The translations under genes and the position numbers were made by a program. A stretch of DNA of 32,936 nucleotides. Origin: Stramenopiles sp. TOSAG23-2 (lineage: Eukaryota > Sar). The first letter of the stretch is position 1, and each line of letters opens with the position of its first letter. The DNA lies in the NCBI GenBank assembly GCA_900128395.1, contig LT649360.1, forward strand, positions 1 to 32,936, in the 5' to 3' direction. The notes under the pieces are model-generated. The model was not told where the DNA came from. It was given only the letters and a program-made list of their open reading frames with translations, and did not search any database. Positions 1 through 9,156 of this stretch are shown in pieces.

Positions 1-32
1 ATTGAAAAAGAAAGTCATATAAACGACCGCCA

Positions 33-1967
33 TTGTTGCTTCCGACTGGCGTACAACAACCACCTTTACTAATACCAACTCAAAATCACCCGCCACGTCC
101 ACCTTTACATGGCCCACCATTACTATTACTAAATAACCAGCTAGTGCATCATCCAAGCGTAATCCCTCCACCAAGACTGAATAATAACAATAGTAATTAT
201 AATAACAATAACAGGAATAACAACGACCGGAACTCACGTAATAGGCGTGGAGGACGTAATAATAATGACCATAACTATAATAATAGCAACAACAATAATA
301 ATCGTCTTTATCGTAATAATAATAATAATAATAATAACAACAACAACAACAACAACAATAATAACAAGAAAAAAAATAATAAGCGTAAATCAAAAAAAAC
401 TGGAGTAATAAATTCGAGGAGAGGACCAGTACAAAATGATAACCCAATGATAAACAAAAAGATGAGGAAACCAGGAAAAGCATTGCAGAAGATAATCCAC
501 GAACTATTGAAAGAATATACAGCATTGAGAAAAAGGAAAATAAACACCCTGAGCAAAGTAGGAAGAAAAAGAATTTCAGAACTAAAAAAATTTCATAAAG
601 CCAAAGGAGGAGGTAATATTAGAAGGGAAAAAGGTTTCAACTTAGCCAGAGAAGCACATCGGCTTTATAGTAGGAAACCAAAAAAGTCGGTATTGGCCCC
701 AACGGCAATTTCAAGTCCAACTTATGAATCATTTCCATCAATTGAGTCACCAGTACAATTTAATAATACCGACGGGGATACTAGTGATGGCAGTGATGAT
801 TTTGATAGTGATGATAATAATACCGACAGCAATTTTGATAATAGTAATAATGATATTTCAGTTGAAGGTATCGACTACGGAAACGATGATGACATCGACG
901 AAGATTTATTGAATATTCGTAGCAACACTAGTAATGAATTTACTGGCAGCAATAATAATTTTGATGCGTTAGAGAACGAAACAGATGACGAAGCGGAGGA
1001 ACTCTATGATGATTTGCATGAAAAAAATGATACAACAGCAACTAGCATTAATGATAGTAACAATACATCTAAAACCGAGGATGATAACGACGATGATGAT
1101 AATGATGATTACGACGATAATGATGAAGATGATGAGGACGATGATGATGCAGATGACGAAGATGATCTAAGTCTTGATGAATCCATGAAATCTTTGCGTC
1201 GCTCTAGTGGTGGACCGTCGCGTTTTTTTGAAGAAGCTGATATATCCATACGATGTTATCGCTGCGGTGGAGTTGGGCATATGGCAATGGAATGCGTCAA
1301 TGAACCATTACAACGTTGTTGTTTTCGATGTGGTGAAACTGGTCATGATTCTCGTAACTGTAAGAACGAAGTATGTTATAACTGTTTTGAAACTGGCCAT
1401 ATTGCGGCAAATTGCAAACAAGCTAGGAGAGGAACATTGGATGTAACAGAATTAAAAGACCCATTCAAAGGTTTGAAAGCACCGTTCAAGGAGCTAGAAA
1501 AGGTTAGATGTATGACTTGTGATAAATTAGGACATATTAATTGCGAAGAGGTGGTCGAATTTGGAGAGATCGAGATCTACTGTTATATGTGTGGCCAAAA
1601 AGGTCATGTGGGTACAGATTGTAGCAAGAATTATGGACGTCCTCAGAACAATGGATCATGGAGAAGGGGACAACAAGATAATGGATATAATAACAGATAT
1701 GCAAGGGATTTAAACTGTTATAAATGTGGAAATCAGGGACATATTGCAAGAGATTGTCCTCAAGTGTCATCGCGGAATAATAATAATGTAAATAAAAAAC
1801 GAGGCAGGCGATATTCCCCTAATCAGGACTATGGCTCTTATAATAATCGGAATAATAATCGTCCTAGTTTTTTTCAAAATGGGTATCGGAATGGACAAGG
1901 ACGTCAAAAGCGTTTTAAAAATTCAAATGGACGTGCTATTGGCAGAGGTGGACATTCTCGCAGATAA
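33..1967 (+). CDS. CCHC zinc-knuckle RNA-binding protein, AIR1/AIR2/ZCCHC7-like
   Basis: The C-terminal half carries several CX2CX4HX4C zinc knuckles (about residues 407-420, 430-443, 447-460, 516-529, 562-575) and one incomplete knuckle near 493 (CMTCDKLGHINC). Five or more knuckles in tandem, with a degenerate fourth, resembles AIR/ZCCHC7 proteins, the RNA-binding subunits of the nuclear TRAMP polyadenylation complex; that role is inferred from family. The end is Arg/Gly-rich (GRGGHSRR). The N-terminal third is low complexity: Pro-rich, then long Asn runs, then a basic segment, then a very acidic Asp/Asn stretch (about residues 250-385). The frame is open from just after a TGA at 3-5, but its first ATG is at 447 (residue 139). 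The Pro/Asn-rich part before that still looks coding, so the true 5' end is missing, lies in another exon upstream, or is broken by a frameshift. Neighbour downstream is the MYND leader module. Confidence 0.8.
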   Translation: MLLPTGVQQPPLLIPTQNHPPRPPLHGPPLLLLNNQLVHHPSVIPPPRLNNNNSNYNNNNRNNNDRNSRNRRGGRNNNDHNYNNSNNNNNRLYRNNNNNNNNNNNNNNNNNKKKNNKRKSKKTGVINSRRGPVQNDNPMINKKMRKPGKALQKIIHELLKEYTALRKRKINTLSKVGRKRISELKKFHKAKGGGNIRREKGFNLAREAHRLYSRKPKKSVLAPTAISSPTYESFPSIESPVQFNNTDGDTSDGSDDFDSDDNNTDSNFDNSNNDISVEGIDYGNDDDIDEDLLNIRSNTSNEFTGSNNNFDALENETDDEAEELYDDLHEKNDTTATSINDSNNTSKTEDDNDDDDNDDYDDNDEDDEDDDDADDEDDLSLDESMKSLRRSSGGPSRFFEEADISIRCYRCGGVGHMAMECVNEPLQRCCFRCGETGHDSRNCKNEVCYNCFETGHIAANCKQARRGTLDVTELKDPFKGLKAPFKELEKVRCMTCDKLGHINCEEVVEFGEIEIYCYMCGQKGHVGTDCSKNYGRPQNNGSWRRGQQDNGYNNRYARDLNCYKCGNQGHIARDCPQVSSRNNNNVNKKRGRRYSPNQDYGSYNNRNNNRPSFFQNGYRNGQGRQKRFKNSNGRAIGRGGHSRR

Positions 1968-2342
1968 AAAAGCTTCTTCTCTATCTATTCAATATACACA
2001 TGTATGCATCATTTAAGATATGAATGTAATATTAGAATATTTTGAAATTTAATTTGTAAAAGAATATTTTTGTAAAATATACATCATCATATCCGGTAAG
2101 TAGCGAAAAGAGATTACGAAAATGCACTTTTAATGCCAGGAATGCTCTTTATTTAGCTTTATAATTATTTTTTTTTAAAAGTACGAGTAATAATTTAAAT
2201 TGTGCGTATTTTAATACGAATATAAATTAAATTATATTATATCTTATTGGTTCACGTTCGGCGTAGAACGTAGAAATCATGAAAACATGATAGCTTTGTT
2301 TTATACTTAAAGTTATCGTTAGTATACGAAAACCCCGCTTTA
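1968..2342. other. AT-rich 3' spacer with TACGA motifs
   Basis: No ORF of note follows the zinc-knuckle stop codon. The stretch contains TACGA at 2182 and 2215 and an ACGTTC/GAACGT inverted repeat near 2249-2270, in line with the motif seen at other gene 3' ends in this window. No RNA gene recognised. Confidence 0.5.
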
Positions 2343-2362
2343 CATTTTTGGTATTGTAAATA

Positions 2363-2632
2363 GTATTTCACACCTATCTAATCTGTACTTATCCAGTTGC
2401 TGAGATCATCAATTCACAAAAACTACTAAAATTATTGATCATTTATATGACCTCTGAATATATATGACTATTGTACACATTGCAACATACAGAGATCGTA
2501 TTTCACACCTATCTAATCTGTACTTATCCAGTTGCTGAGATCATCAATTCACAAAAACTACTAAAATTATTGATCATTTATATGACCTCTGAATATATAT
2601 GACTATTGTACACATTGCAACATACAGAGATC
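2363..2632. repeat. exact tandem duplication, period 135 bp
   Basis: Bases 2363-2497 are repeated without visible change at 2498-2632, the second copy starting directly where the first ends. It lies in the upstream part of the MYND leader module; the inverted module at 3800-4135 has only one copy of this piece. Confidence 0.95.
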
Positions 2633-2741
2633 ATAATATACCATGATAAAAACACAGAACATTATAATAACCAAGAACGATTGATATACAATTGAACACA
2701 TATTGACAAAGATAAAGATAGTACCGTATAAAAAGACAATT

Positions 2742-2947
2742 GAAAACGTACCGTATATAAAACACACATAGTTGATTAATCATGGCGTCGTTAACAGTCG
2801 AAACATGGCAATGTGATGCATGTGGTAAAGAAAGTATTACAAAAGAAAACGTACCGTATATAAAACACACATAGTTGATTAATCATGGCGTCGTTAACAG
2901 TCGAAACATGGCAATGTGATGCATGTGGTAAAGAAAGTATTACAAAA
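2742..2947. repeat. exact tandem duplication, period 103 bp, includes start codon
   Basis: Bases 2742-2844 recur at 2845-2947. Each copy carries the ATG of the MYND gene (2782 and 2885) and about 21 codons. 103 is not a multiple of three, so the upstream ATG reads out of frame after the junction and stops soon; the ATG at 2885 opens the longer MYND frame. Confidence 0.95.
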
Positions 2948-3806
2948 TTACAAGGTTGTGGAGGATGTAAAAGTGTATATTATTGTGATAAAAAATGCCA
3001 AAAACGCCACTGGAATGCTGGTCATAAAAACGAATGCAAAGTGATGAAATTGGAGAAAAGTCAAAAGAAGTTTGAAACATGTATGGAAAAAGGTAAATTA
3101 CAAAGTGATGAATACAAATTGAAAGGCAGAAGCAGAAAAACAACTAGAAGCATCTGGTAGTGTATATGTTGTCGGTGATAATAGCAATGGCCAATTAGGA
3201 TTAGGAGATTATGATCCCAGGGAAGATTTTACATGTATTTTACAATTGCGTGGACGAAAAGTGCGATGGTTATGGGGTCCGTTGGATTCTGATTTATTTT
3301 TTGCTCGAACAGAGGATGGGCAAGTCTTAGCTTGGGGTTGGGGACAAGGTGCTCCATTTTTTGGTTTAGCGACAAAAGCCGTTCAAGATGAGGCTGTTTT
3401 AGATGTACAAAAAGTATCACCACACGTATCTCCAAGTGGTCGTATTGTTGGTGGATTAGAAGCAATGTTTGGTGCGAAAGAAAATATGGATAAAAATGGA
3501 AAGACGGGAAATGGTGGAGAATTGTTAATGATTGGTGGAGGAGATAAAGGTGGGGATAATAATAATAATAATAATAATAATAATGTAAATAGACAATTGG
3601 CATTAAACACGTCTGATAATGAAAATGAAAGTACTGATGATGATGACGACGACGACGACGATGACGATGACGATAGTGTATTTACAACAATGGTTGAACG
3701 TAGTAGAGTCGTACAAGATATGCAAAAGAAAACACCATATGAAATACGATTTAACGAACCTACTTTTTTAGAAATTTTTGATGGTGAATCAATTGATGAT
3801 GTTTCG
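2885..3806 (+). pseudogene. MYND zinc finger - RCC1 repeat protein, frameshifted and 3'-truncated
   Basis: From ATG 2885 the frame encodes a MYND-type zinc finger (residues about 10-50: CDACG, CGGCKSVYYC, CQKRHW, H-x3-C), a domain used for protein-protein binding. The frame ends with TAG near 3160. Shifting by one base at the GG of 3125-3126 gives a continuous second frame with an RCC1-type repeat (SVYVVGDNSNGQLGLGD, then VLAWGWGQG), so a single extra G appears to split a MYND-RCC1 fusion. The second frame carries Asn and Asp runs and continues to about 3795, where it runs straight into an inverted copy of the gene's own leader; the residues after GESIDD are therefore not native. It could be a pseudogene, an assembly misjoin, or a sequencing error plus a rearrangement. 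Function unknown. Confidence 0.7.
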
Positions 3807-4135
3807 ACTGTTAACGACGCCATGATTAATCAACTATGTGTTTTTATATACAGTACGTTTTCAATTGTTTTTTTATACAGTACTATCTTTATCTTTGTCA
3901 ATATGTGTTCAATTGTATATCAATTGTTGTTGATTATTATAATGTCTCTTTCTGTTTTTATCATTGTATATATAGATCTCTGTATGTTGCAATGTGTACA
4001 ATAGTCATATATATTCAGAGGTCATATAAATGATCAATAATTTTAGTAGTAGTTTTTGTGAATTGATGATCTCAGCAACTGGATAAGTACAGATTAGATA
4101 GGTGTGAAATACTATTTACAATAACAAAAATGAGG
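3800..4135 (-). repeat. MYND leader module, inverted copy 2
   Basis: Read on the minus strand this repeats the 2343-2905 module: leader, ATG at 3823 and the codons MASLTVET, after which it departs into the antisense of the RCC1 gene. It differs from copy 1 by scattered substitutions and small indels (for example an extra CTA in an ACTACTA run), so it is not an exact fold-back of the same molecule. Together with copy 1 it forms an inverted repeat around the broken MYND-RCC1 gene. Confidence 0.8.
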
Positions 4136-4226
4136 AGTATAAAACACATCTCAGCAACTGGATAAGTACAGATTAGATAGGTGTGAAATACTATTTACAA
4201 TAACAAAAATGAGGAGTATAAAACAC
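4069..4226. repeat. exact tandem duplication, period 79 bp
   Basis: Bases 4069-4147 recur at 4148-4226. The unit spans the outer end of the inverted leader module and a few bases beyond it (GAGGAGTATAAAACAC). Non-coding. Confidence 0.93.
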
Positions 4227-4302
4227 CTTAAATATGTAAAAAAAAAAAGTATAAAGTATGTGAAGAAAGAATAAAAATATATTTCATACGCACACACATA
4301 CG

Positions 4303-4316
4303 AGTTCGTACGAACT
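4303..4316. promoter_or_regulatory. 14-bp palindrome in convergent 3' spacer
   Basis: AGTTCGTACGAACT is a perfect palindrome lying between the MYND locus (+) and the end of the 2OG oxygenase gene (-). It belongs to a group of TACGA/TCGTA inverted repeats found at gene 3' ends in this window. Role unknown. Confidence 0.5.
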
Positions 4317-4404
4317 TTTGTTGAAAAATATTCGTAGTTTTTTTAAAAATATAATATCTTGGAGATGTAATTAATATCATACTCTGTATCTTTTTTTTAT
4401 AATA

Positions 4405-5508
4405 TCATAAATTTTTCTTCTTCTTTTCATTTCTCCTCTTTTTTTTCCTTTCGATATGAGAAAATATACGATGTAACACTACATTAAGTTCTCCAGTGGG
4501 ATTGTCTTCAATATATGCCTGCAAATTGTCATATCCAAGTTTATTTAACACATTATCAATATCCATTATTTTAAATGGATGAACGTCTCTTGTTTCTTCC
4601 CATTCTCCAAAAGCATTCCATGCGATTGTAATTCTAGGTTCATCCGCAGATTCATGTGTAGGTAACACTGTATGCCGAAGCCATGGTGGAAACATGATAA
4701 ATTCACCTTCTTTTGGGTGTAATATAATATCTTCATGAAATGCGCTTCTTGGATCATGCAATATGATCCCTCCAGCACCTGGTGGCATCTTCACATAATA
4801 TACCGCCGATAAACCAGCTTCAGGATGATCATGTTCTAAGTGACAACTGCAATCTGCATGAACAGTGGCCCATGGATATATCGCTATTTGATCCAATGCA
4901 TCATCTGTATCTTTTGCAAGTTTCTTTTCAATTAATTTTTCAACCAATTCACTCTCTGAAAGTACATCCGTTTTACCATATTTAACATAAAGATCGTACA
5001 ACTTTGAAGCCATTTCTTCAAATATTTGAAATTCTACTTTTGGTAATAAGTATTCTTCGTATCCACCCTCCATTTGAAATTCGAAAAAATTGTTATTAAT
5101 TTCTCCAATGGAATCCTGACATGGTCTGGATGGTATCTTTTTATTAACATTGTTAGCTAACTTTTTTAATTTTGAACCAAATTGTTTTACAAATTTATCA
5201 TGTAAATTTAATATTGATGATGATAAATTCACATTCAATGAAGATATATTCATATTTGTTAATTTACTTCCATGGAGGCGTAAAATTGGTACTCCCCAAT
5301 ACAATTGCATATTGCCATTACCATTTAATATAGAGATATCATCCAATGGTTCTTGTTCATCTTTTTCTGAATTTTTTATTGATTCATGTATTTTTCCAAA
5401 ATCTTTTAGTTCATCATCAGCTGCAAAGACACTGAAATTAGCAATTGACAAAAATATTGATAAAATCAATAATATAACAATCCATTTATTTATTTTCTTA
5501 TTTATCAT
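4405..5508 (-). CDS. secreted or ER-lumen 2OG-Fe(II) oxygenase
   Basis: The first true ATG is at 5508, giving 367 residues; the frame upstream opens only with non-ATG codons. The N-terminus is a clear signal peptide or anchor (KWIVILLILSIFLSIANFSVFA). The C-terminal two thirds resemble the TIGR02466 / 2OG-FeII_Oxy_5 group: a WATVHADCS stretch, an HDHP motif (H226-D-H228) followed by GLSAVYYVKMPPGAGG, a DPR motif, then FPPWLRHTVLP (distal His279) and RITIAWNAF (Arg292, expected to bind 2-oxoglutarate). The family hydroxylates or otherwise oxidises substrates using Fe(II), oxygen and 2-oxoglutarate; the substrate here is unknown. The C-terminus is strongly basic (ERKKKRRNEKKKK). It is convergent with the MYND locus and divergent from the MBL gene, sharing a 490-bp upstream spacer. 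Confidence 0.85.
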   Translation of the reverse strand: MINKKINKWIVILLILSIFLSIANFSVFAADDELKDFGKIHESIKNSEKDEQEPLDDISILNGNGNMQLYWGVPILRLHGSKLTNMNISSLNVNLSSSILNLHDKFVKQFGSKLKKLANNVNKKIPSRPCQDSIGEINNNFFEFQMEGGYEEYLLPKVEFQIFEEMASKLYDLYVKYGKTDVLSESELVEKLIEKKLAKDTDDALDQIAIYPWATVHADCSCHLEHDHPEAGLSAVYYVKMPPGAGGIILHDPRSAFHEDIILHPKEGEFIMFPPWLRHTVLPTHESADEPRITIAWNAFGEWEETRDVHPFKIMDIDNVLNKLGYDNLQAYIEDNPTGELNVVLHRIFSHIERKKKRRNEKKKKNL

Positions 5509-5999
5509 GGTTTTAATGTTTATTTTGAAATGTTTAAACAATATAATATTTCTGATATTATTAAATTGTGTTTTATTTGTATGAATAGGTGGAGGAAGGA
5601 TAATGTGGTATGGTGGTATTAAAAGTATAATAGGTGTATCTTTATTAGCACATTAATGAAATATTATTGATCTTTTCATTCATCTTACTCCGAGGTTGAA
5701 AAATATTTCCGCAAAGTGATTTTGATTTTGCCATCTCATTTAAATTTCTCATTTCATATACTTTCCAATCAAAATATATACCACGTATAGTCTATCAAGT
5801 ATAATATTAATATGTTGAAATAGCACTGGAGTGAATTATAAAAATAAAACTAGACGTTATAATTAAAATGATGTATTATAGTAAAAACTAAACCAAATTG
5901 GTCTAAGAAAATAAGTATAGATATATATAGAAATCAAATATCAGCCATTTCTCATTCTGTTTTAAAAAATAGAAAGAAAGACATTAAATCTTAGTAAAT
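5509..5999. promoter_or_regulatory. divergent intergenic region (oxygenase / MBL-fold gene)
   Basis: This AT-rich spacer separates two divergently transcribed genes and must hold both promoters. I see no coding frame, no RNA gene and no convincing TATA element that stands out from the background composition. Confidence 0.5.
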
Positions 6000-6992
6000 A
6001 TGTCATCAAAACAAACACGATCGTCTTCATCATCATCGAATTCCAATACAAAAAAGAGATCAAAAGGTACAGATGCACTTGCTGTAGTTGGTAAAAAAAC
6101 GGAAATTGATGATTCGACGTTAGCAGCAGAAAATTTTTTTGGTAGTAAAGATTCAAGTGTTCGTGAAAATTTACCAGCGATGAATGTTTTTCCAGTCGGT
6201 CCATCGCGAATTAATTGCATGATTATGTTAGATGTTAGGGAAAAACCTGCAAGATTAAATATAGTGAATCCAGGCGCAGATTTTGAAGAAATTATTGCAG
6301 AATTGAAAAGTATGGCAGCTGACATTGGTGCAACAACTATTAAACTTGATTATATTTTTATAACACATGCACATATAAATACGTTTGCAGTTGCAAATCA
6401 ATTATTAAAATTAGGAGATGGATCTGGGCATATTGTTTTACATGAACGAGACGCCTTTTTATGGGATCGATGGGAAACACAAGCAACAGAATTAGGACTG
6501 GATGATCTAGTAGAAGGTAATGATGATCATACTATAGGAAAACCAACAAAGTTATTAACTGAACCAGTAACAACGTTAAAATCAGGGGAAACAACTATCC
6601 GATGTTTACATACACCAGGCGTATCACCTGGATCAACATGTTTTTTCTTTGAAGAATTGGAAGTATGTTATACCGGATGTGTATTATTAGCAAATGCTAT
6701 TGGGCGTACTACTTGGATTGGAATTAAATCCTTACATCTAACTGCAAATGCACGTGTCTTAAGACGTTCCATTGATGAAATTTTAATTGATCAATTGGAT
6801 CCTGATGTACAAATAGTACCAAGTTTTGGTCCATTGTCTAGTTTAAGAAATGAAGTTCATATGAATGGCCATTTAAAAATATTATCAAGTCGATGGAATG
6901 CATATAATGATGTACAAGAAGAAATCAAACGACGTTTAAGGGCACAAGAAAAATTAGCAGAAGATCCATATGGAGATGGTTTGCCATTTTAA
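6000..6992 (+). CDS. MBL-fold hydrolase-like protein with lost metal ligands (probable pseudoenzyme)
   Basis: The 330-residue product aligns by motif with the metallo-beta-lactamase fold of the GloB/YcbL/LACTB2 type: an NIVNPG strand (residues 87-92), THAHINTF (122-129), HTPGVSPGS (204-212), TGCVLLANAIGRT (225-237) and VPSFGPLSSL (273-282). In active members these are xxDxG, THxHxDH, HTPGHSPGS, GDxLF..IGRTD and PGHGPLT. Here Asp and His of the first motif are Asn127 and Thr128, the GH His is Val208, the bridging Asp is Cys227 and the last His is Phe276. Only His123 and His125 of the ligand set remain, so binuclear metal binding and hydrolysis are unlikely. The fold-supporting Gly/Pro residues are kept, which argues for a retained non-enzymatic role. 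The first 57 residues are a Ser/Lys-rich tail. ATG at 6000 is the first in frame. Confidence 0.85.
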   Translation: MSSKQTRSSSSSSNSNTKKRSKGTDALAVVGKKTEIDDSTLAAENFFGSKDSSVRENLPAMNVFPVGPSRINCMIMLDVREKPARLNIVNPGADFEEIIAELKSMAADIGATTIKLDYIFITHAHINTFAVANQLLKLGDGSGHIVLHERDAFLWDRWETQATELGLDDLVEGNDDHTIGKPTKLLTEPVTTLKSGETTIRCLHTPGVSPGSTCFFFEELEVCYTGCVLLANAIGRTTWIGIKSLHLTANARVLRRSIDEILIDQLDPDVQIVPSFGPLSSLRNEVHMNGHLKILSSRWNAYNDVQEEIKRRLRAQEKLAEDPYGDGLPF

Positions 6993-7212
6993 AAAAAGTG
7001 TATTGAAATGAGATCTAGTGTGTGTGGTACTAAAAGTGTGTGTATTTTTATGATATCTTTTTTATAATATATTACGAAGTATTATATTTAGCTTTAAAGT
7101 TTTAGTCGACAACATATGCATATATCATATATATATTGTATGGTATAAATGAGAGATACTCTCCTAAACACAATATATATATTACTTCTCGTATATCTCT
7201 TCACACATCATA

Positions 7213-8634
7213 CTAATCATGATAATGATTGTGTGGCAATAACTTTTCAGAGACATCATTATTCAAAAATGATACGTGTTCATCTTCATGTGAATCATGG
7301 GCATGACCATGCTGCCCATGGGAATGCCCGTGATGATCATGGTGATCATGATCCGACTCATCATCTGATACATTAGTTGATGATAATAATTTAATTTCAT
7401 TTTCTTCCTCCATCACACATTTGAATGAATTTACTTTCTCACAATTTTCAATCTCCTCCGGTCCCTGTTCCACTTGAATCGTAGTATGTCGGATATTAAA
7501 TTCCATGGCAATATCTTGCGCAGCACGTAATGCTTTCGCTTTATCCGTTGCAACAATATGTACAGTTAATGCTAATTTCCCTGACGCATTCAATGGCCAT
7601 AAGTGCAAATCATGAACATCTTCAATACAATCTACTTTATATAATTTTGTATATACTTTTTTTGACATATTTGATGGTGCAGCATTTAATAAAATTTTAA
7701 ATCCTTGTTTTAAAATACCAGGTGTAGTTGCTAATACAATTGCACCAAATACGAATGAACAGATTGGATCAGCAATTTTCCATTCAGGATTGTACCAAAT
7801 TAAACCAGCTGCAATCATAACACCAAAACTTTGTAAACCATCACCCAATACATGGATAAATGCACTTCTCACAGCTATGCTACCACTATCAATATCATCA
7901 TCGTGTTCATCTCCATGGTGACCATCATTAAAATGTGAATGACCATGGGAATGCCCATGTTCACAATTATTATCCTCACTACCAGGCAAACCACCATGAC
8001 TATGGCCATGCCCTGATTGAATCAATATCACCCCCATGATAAGATTGACGAGTAAACCACATGATGCAATAATAAACATGTAAAAACCATCCACATCTTC
8101 TGGATGCAAAACACGTAATACAGCGTTATAAACAATAATTCCAGTCAGTAACCATAATAAAAGTACACTAAAAATAGCACCTAGAATTTCTGCACGTTGA
8201 TATCCATATGTATATTTTAAATTCGTAGGTCGCTGTGCTACATATAATCCCATCAATGCCATGGCAAATCCAGCACAATCTGCTAATAAATGTGCTGCAT
8301 CAGACATAATAGCAAGAGAACCTACATAAAAACCTCCCGCTGCTTCCACTAACATGAATAAAAAACAAAAAGTAGATGCACATAAAAGCTGACGACGAGC
8401 TTTTTCATATTTACGCCTTTCCACCGTTTTAGCATCCTCTTTATAATGATTTAATAATAAAGTCGTTGCGGATGGATTTGATGAATTAGAATGATTAATA
8501 CTATGTGTCTTATGGTGGTGTTTGTTGTTATTGGAATGCTTTGCTGTTCCATAGTCTGAATGTCCATGTTCTCCGTGACTATGTCCATGATGTTCATGGC
8601 CATGACCATGATGTTTTTTATTATTGTTCTCCAT
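7213..8634 (-). CDS. zinc transporter, ZnT/SLC30/CDF family
   Basis: This 473-residue cation diffusion facilitator moves Zn2+ out of the cytosol, usually into vesicles or the vacuole, by proton exchange. The two transport-site motifs are intact: SDAAHLLAD (His115, Asp119) in TM2 and HVLGDGLQS (His261, Asp265) in TM5; the HD-HD set is the Zn-selective form. About six membrane segments fall between residues 85 and 310, with the YGYQRAEILGA signature before TM3. There are three His-rich tracts: the N-terminus (8-44), the TM4-TM5 loop (209-244) and the C-terminal tail after about 435. The cytosolic domain carries VHDLHLWPL, typical of ZnT. The ATG at 8632-8634 is the first in frame. The gene is convergent with the MBL gene and divergent from the kinase. 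Confidence 0.95.
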   Translation of the reverse strand: MENNNKKHHGHGHEHHGHSHGEHGHSDYGTAKHSNNNKHHHKTHSINHSNSSNPSATTLLLNHYKEDAKTVERRKYEKARRQLLCASTFCFLFMLVEAAGGFYVGSLAIMSDAAHLLADCAGFAMALMGLYVAQRPTNLKYTYGYQRAEILGAIFSVLLLWLLTGIIVYNAVLRVLHPEDVDGFYMFIIASCGLLVNLIMGVILIQSGHGHSHGGLPGSEDNNCEHGHSHGHSHFNDGHHGDEHDDDIDSGSIAVRSAFIHVLGDGLQSFGVMIAAGLIWYNPEWKIADPICSFVFGAIVLATTPGILKQGFKILLNAAPSNMSKKVYTKLYKVDCIEDVHDLHLWPLNASGKLALTVHIVATDKAKALRAAQDIAMEFNIRHTTIQVEQGPEEIENCEKVNSFKCVMEEENEIKLLSSTNVSDDESDHDHHDHHGHSHGQHGHAHDSHEDEHVSFLNNDVSEKLLPHNHYHD

Positions 8635-9156
8635 CGTGTTAATTCTGAAAGTGTGTAATATATATTGTTTGTTTTCTTCCTATGTACACATTAATGATAT
8701 TATTACCACGTACACAAAACGAAGAGATTTGATTCTTCCACTATACTGATAGATACCTTCTTTCGTGTTTGTTTATAATCATTTTTCAAAAAATATTATT
8801 TATTTATTGTATTTGTGGTAGACAAAAAAAAAAGAAAAAAAGAATGATGAATTCAAAACGATGATGATGATTTAGATTCTAATTCTCCTACATGGTGTGT
8901 CCTGCCTATTTTGCAAAAATCTGAACCGAGATGGCGAAATGTCGAAATGGCCGATGAATTATTTTGCTGGTTTTTTTGTGTTTTAGAGTTTTTTTTTGAT
9001 GAGTTATTATTACTGTATTATTGAATTTTATTATTAATAATTAAATATAATTGAAAAGCATAAAAGCATTTCCAAAGAGTTAACAAAAAAGAATTATTCA
9101 GTATTGCTTGATTAATTACGTTATCCTTATATGTATTTTCTATACGATTATTCAAA
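8635..9156. promoter_or_regulatory. divergent intergenic region (zinc transporter / kinase)
   Basis: 522 bp between two divergent start codons, AT-rich with A and T runs and a short GATGATGAT tract near 8860. No ORF, RNA gene or repeat was recognised; it presumably contains both promoters. Confidence 0.5.

Larger units (their letters stand above)
2343..2947 (+). repeat. MYND leader module, copy 1 (promoter, 5' leader and first codons)
   Basis: This stretch begins at CATTTTTGGTATTGTAAATAG and runs into the ATG and first codons of the MYND gene (MASLTVETW). Inverted, partly diverged copies occur at 3800-4135 and 10690-11037. The shared part covers an upstream region of some hundreds of bases plus the start codon and eight or more codons, so it acts as a 5' gene module that has been copied rather than a classic transposon; no terminal inverted repeats or target duplications were seen. 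It contains two exact tandem duplications, at 2363-2632 and 2742-2947, listed separately. Confidence 0.75.

Noticed and set aside
308-556. Leu-rich minus-strand ORF opposite the Asn run of the zinc-knuckle gene
   Set aside because: It is the antisense of an AAT/AAC codon run; no independent coding signal.
3229-3603. Tyr/His-rich minus ORF opposite the RCC1 gene
   Set aside because: Antisense of an Asn-codon run and of RCC1 coding sequence.
7149-7376. His-rich plus-strand ORF
   Set aside because: Antisense of the His-rich tail of the zinc transporter; the minus frame has the full family signature.
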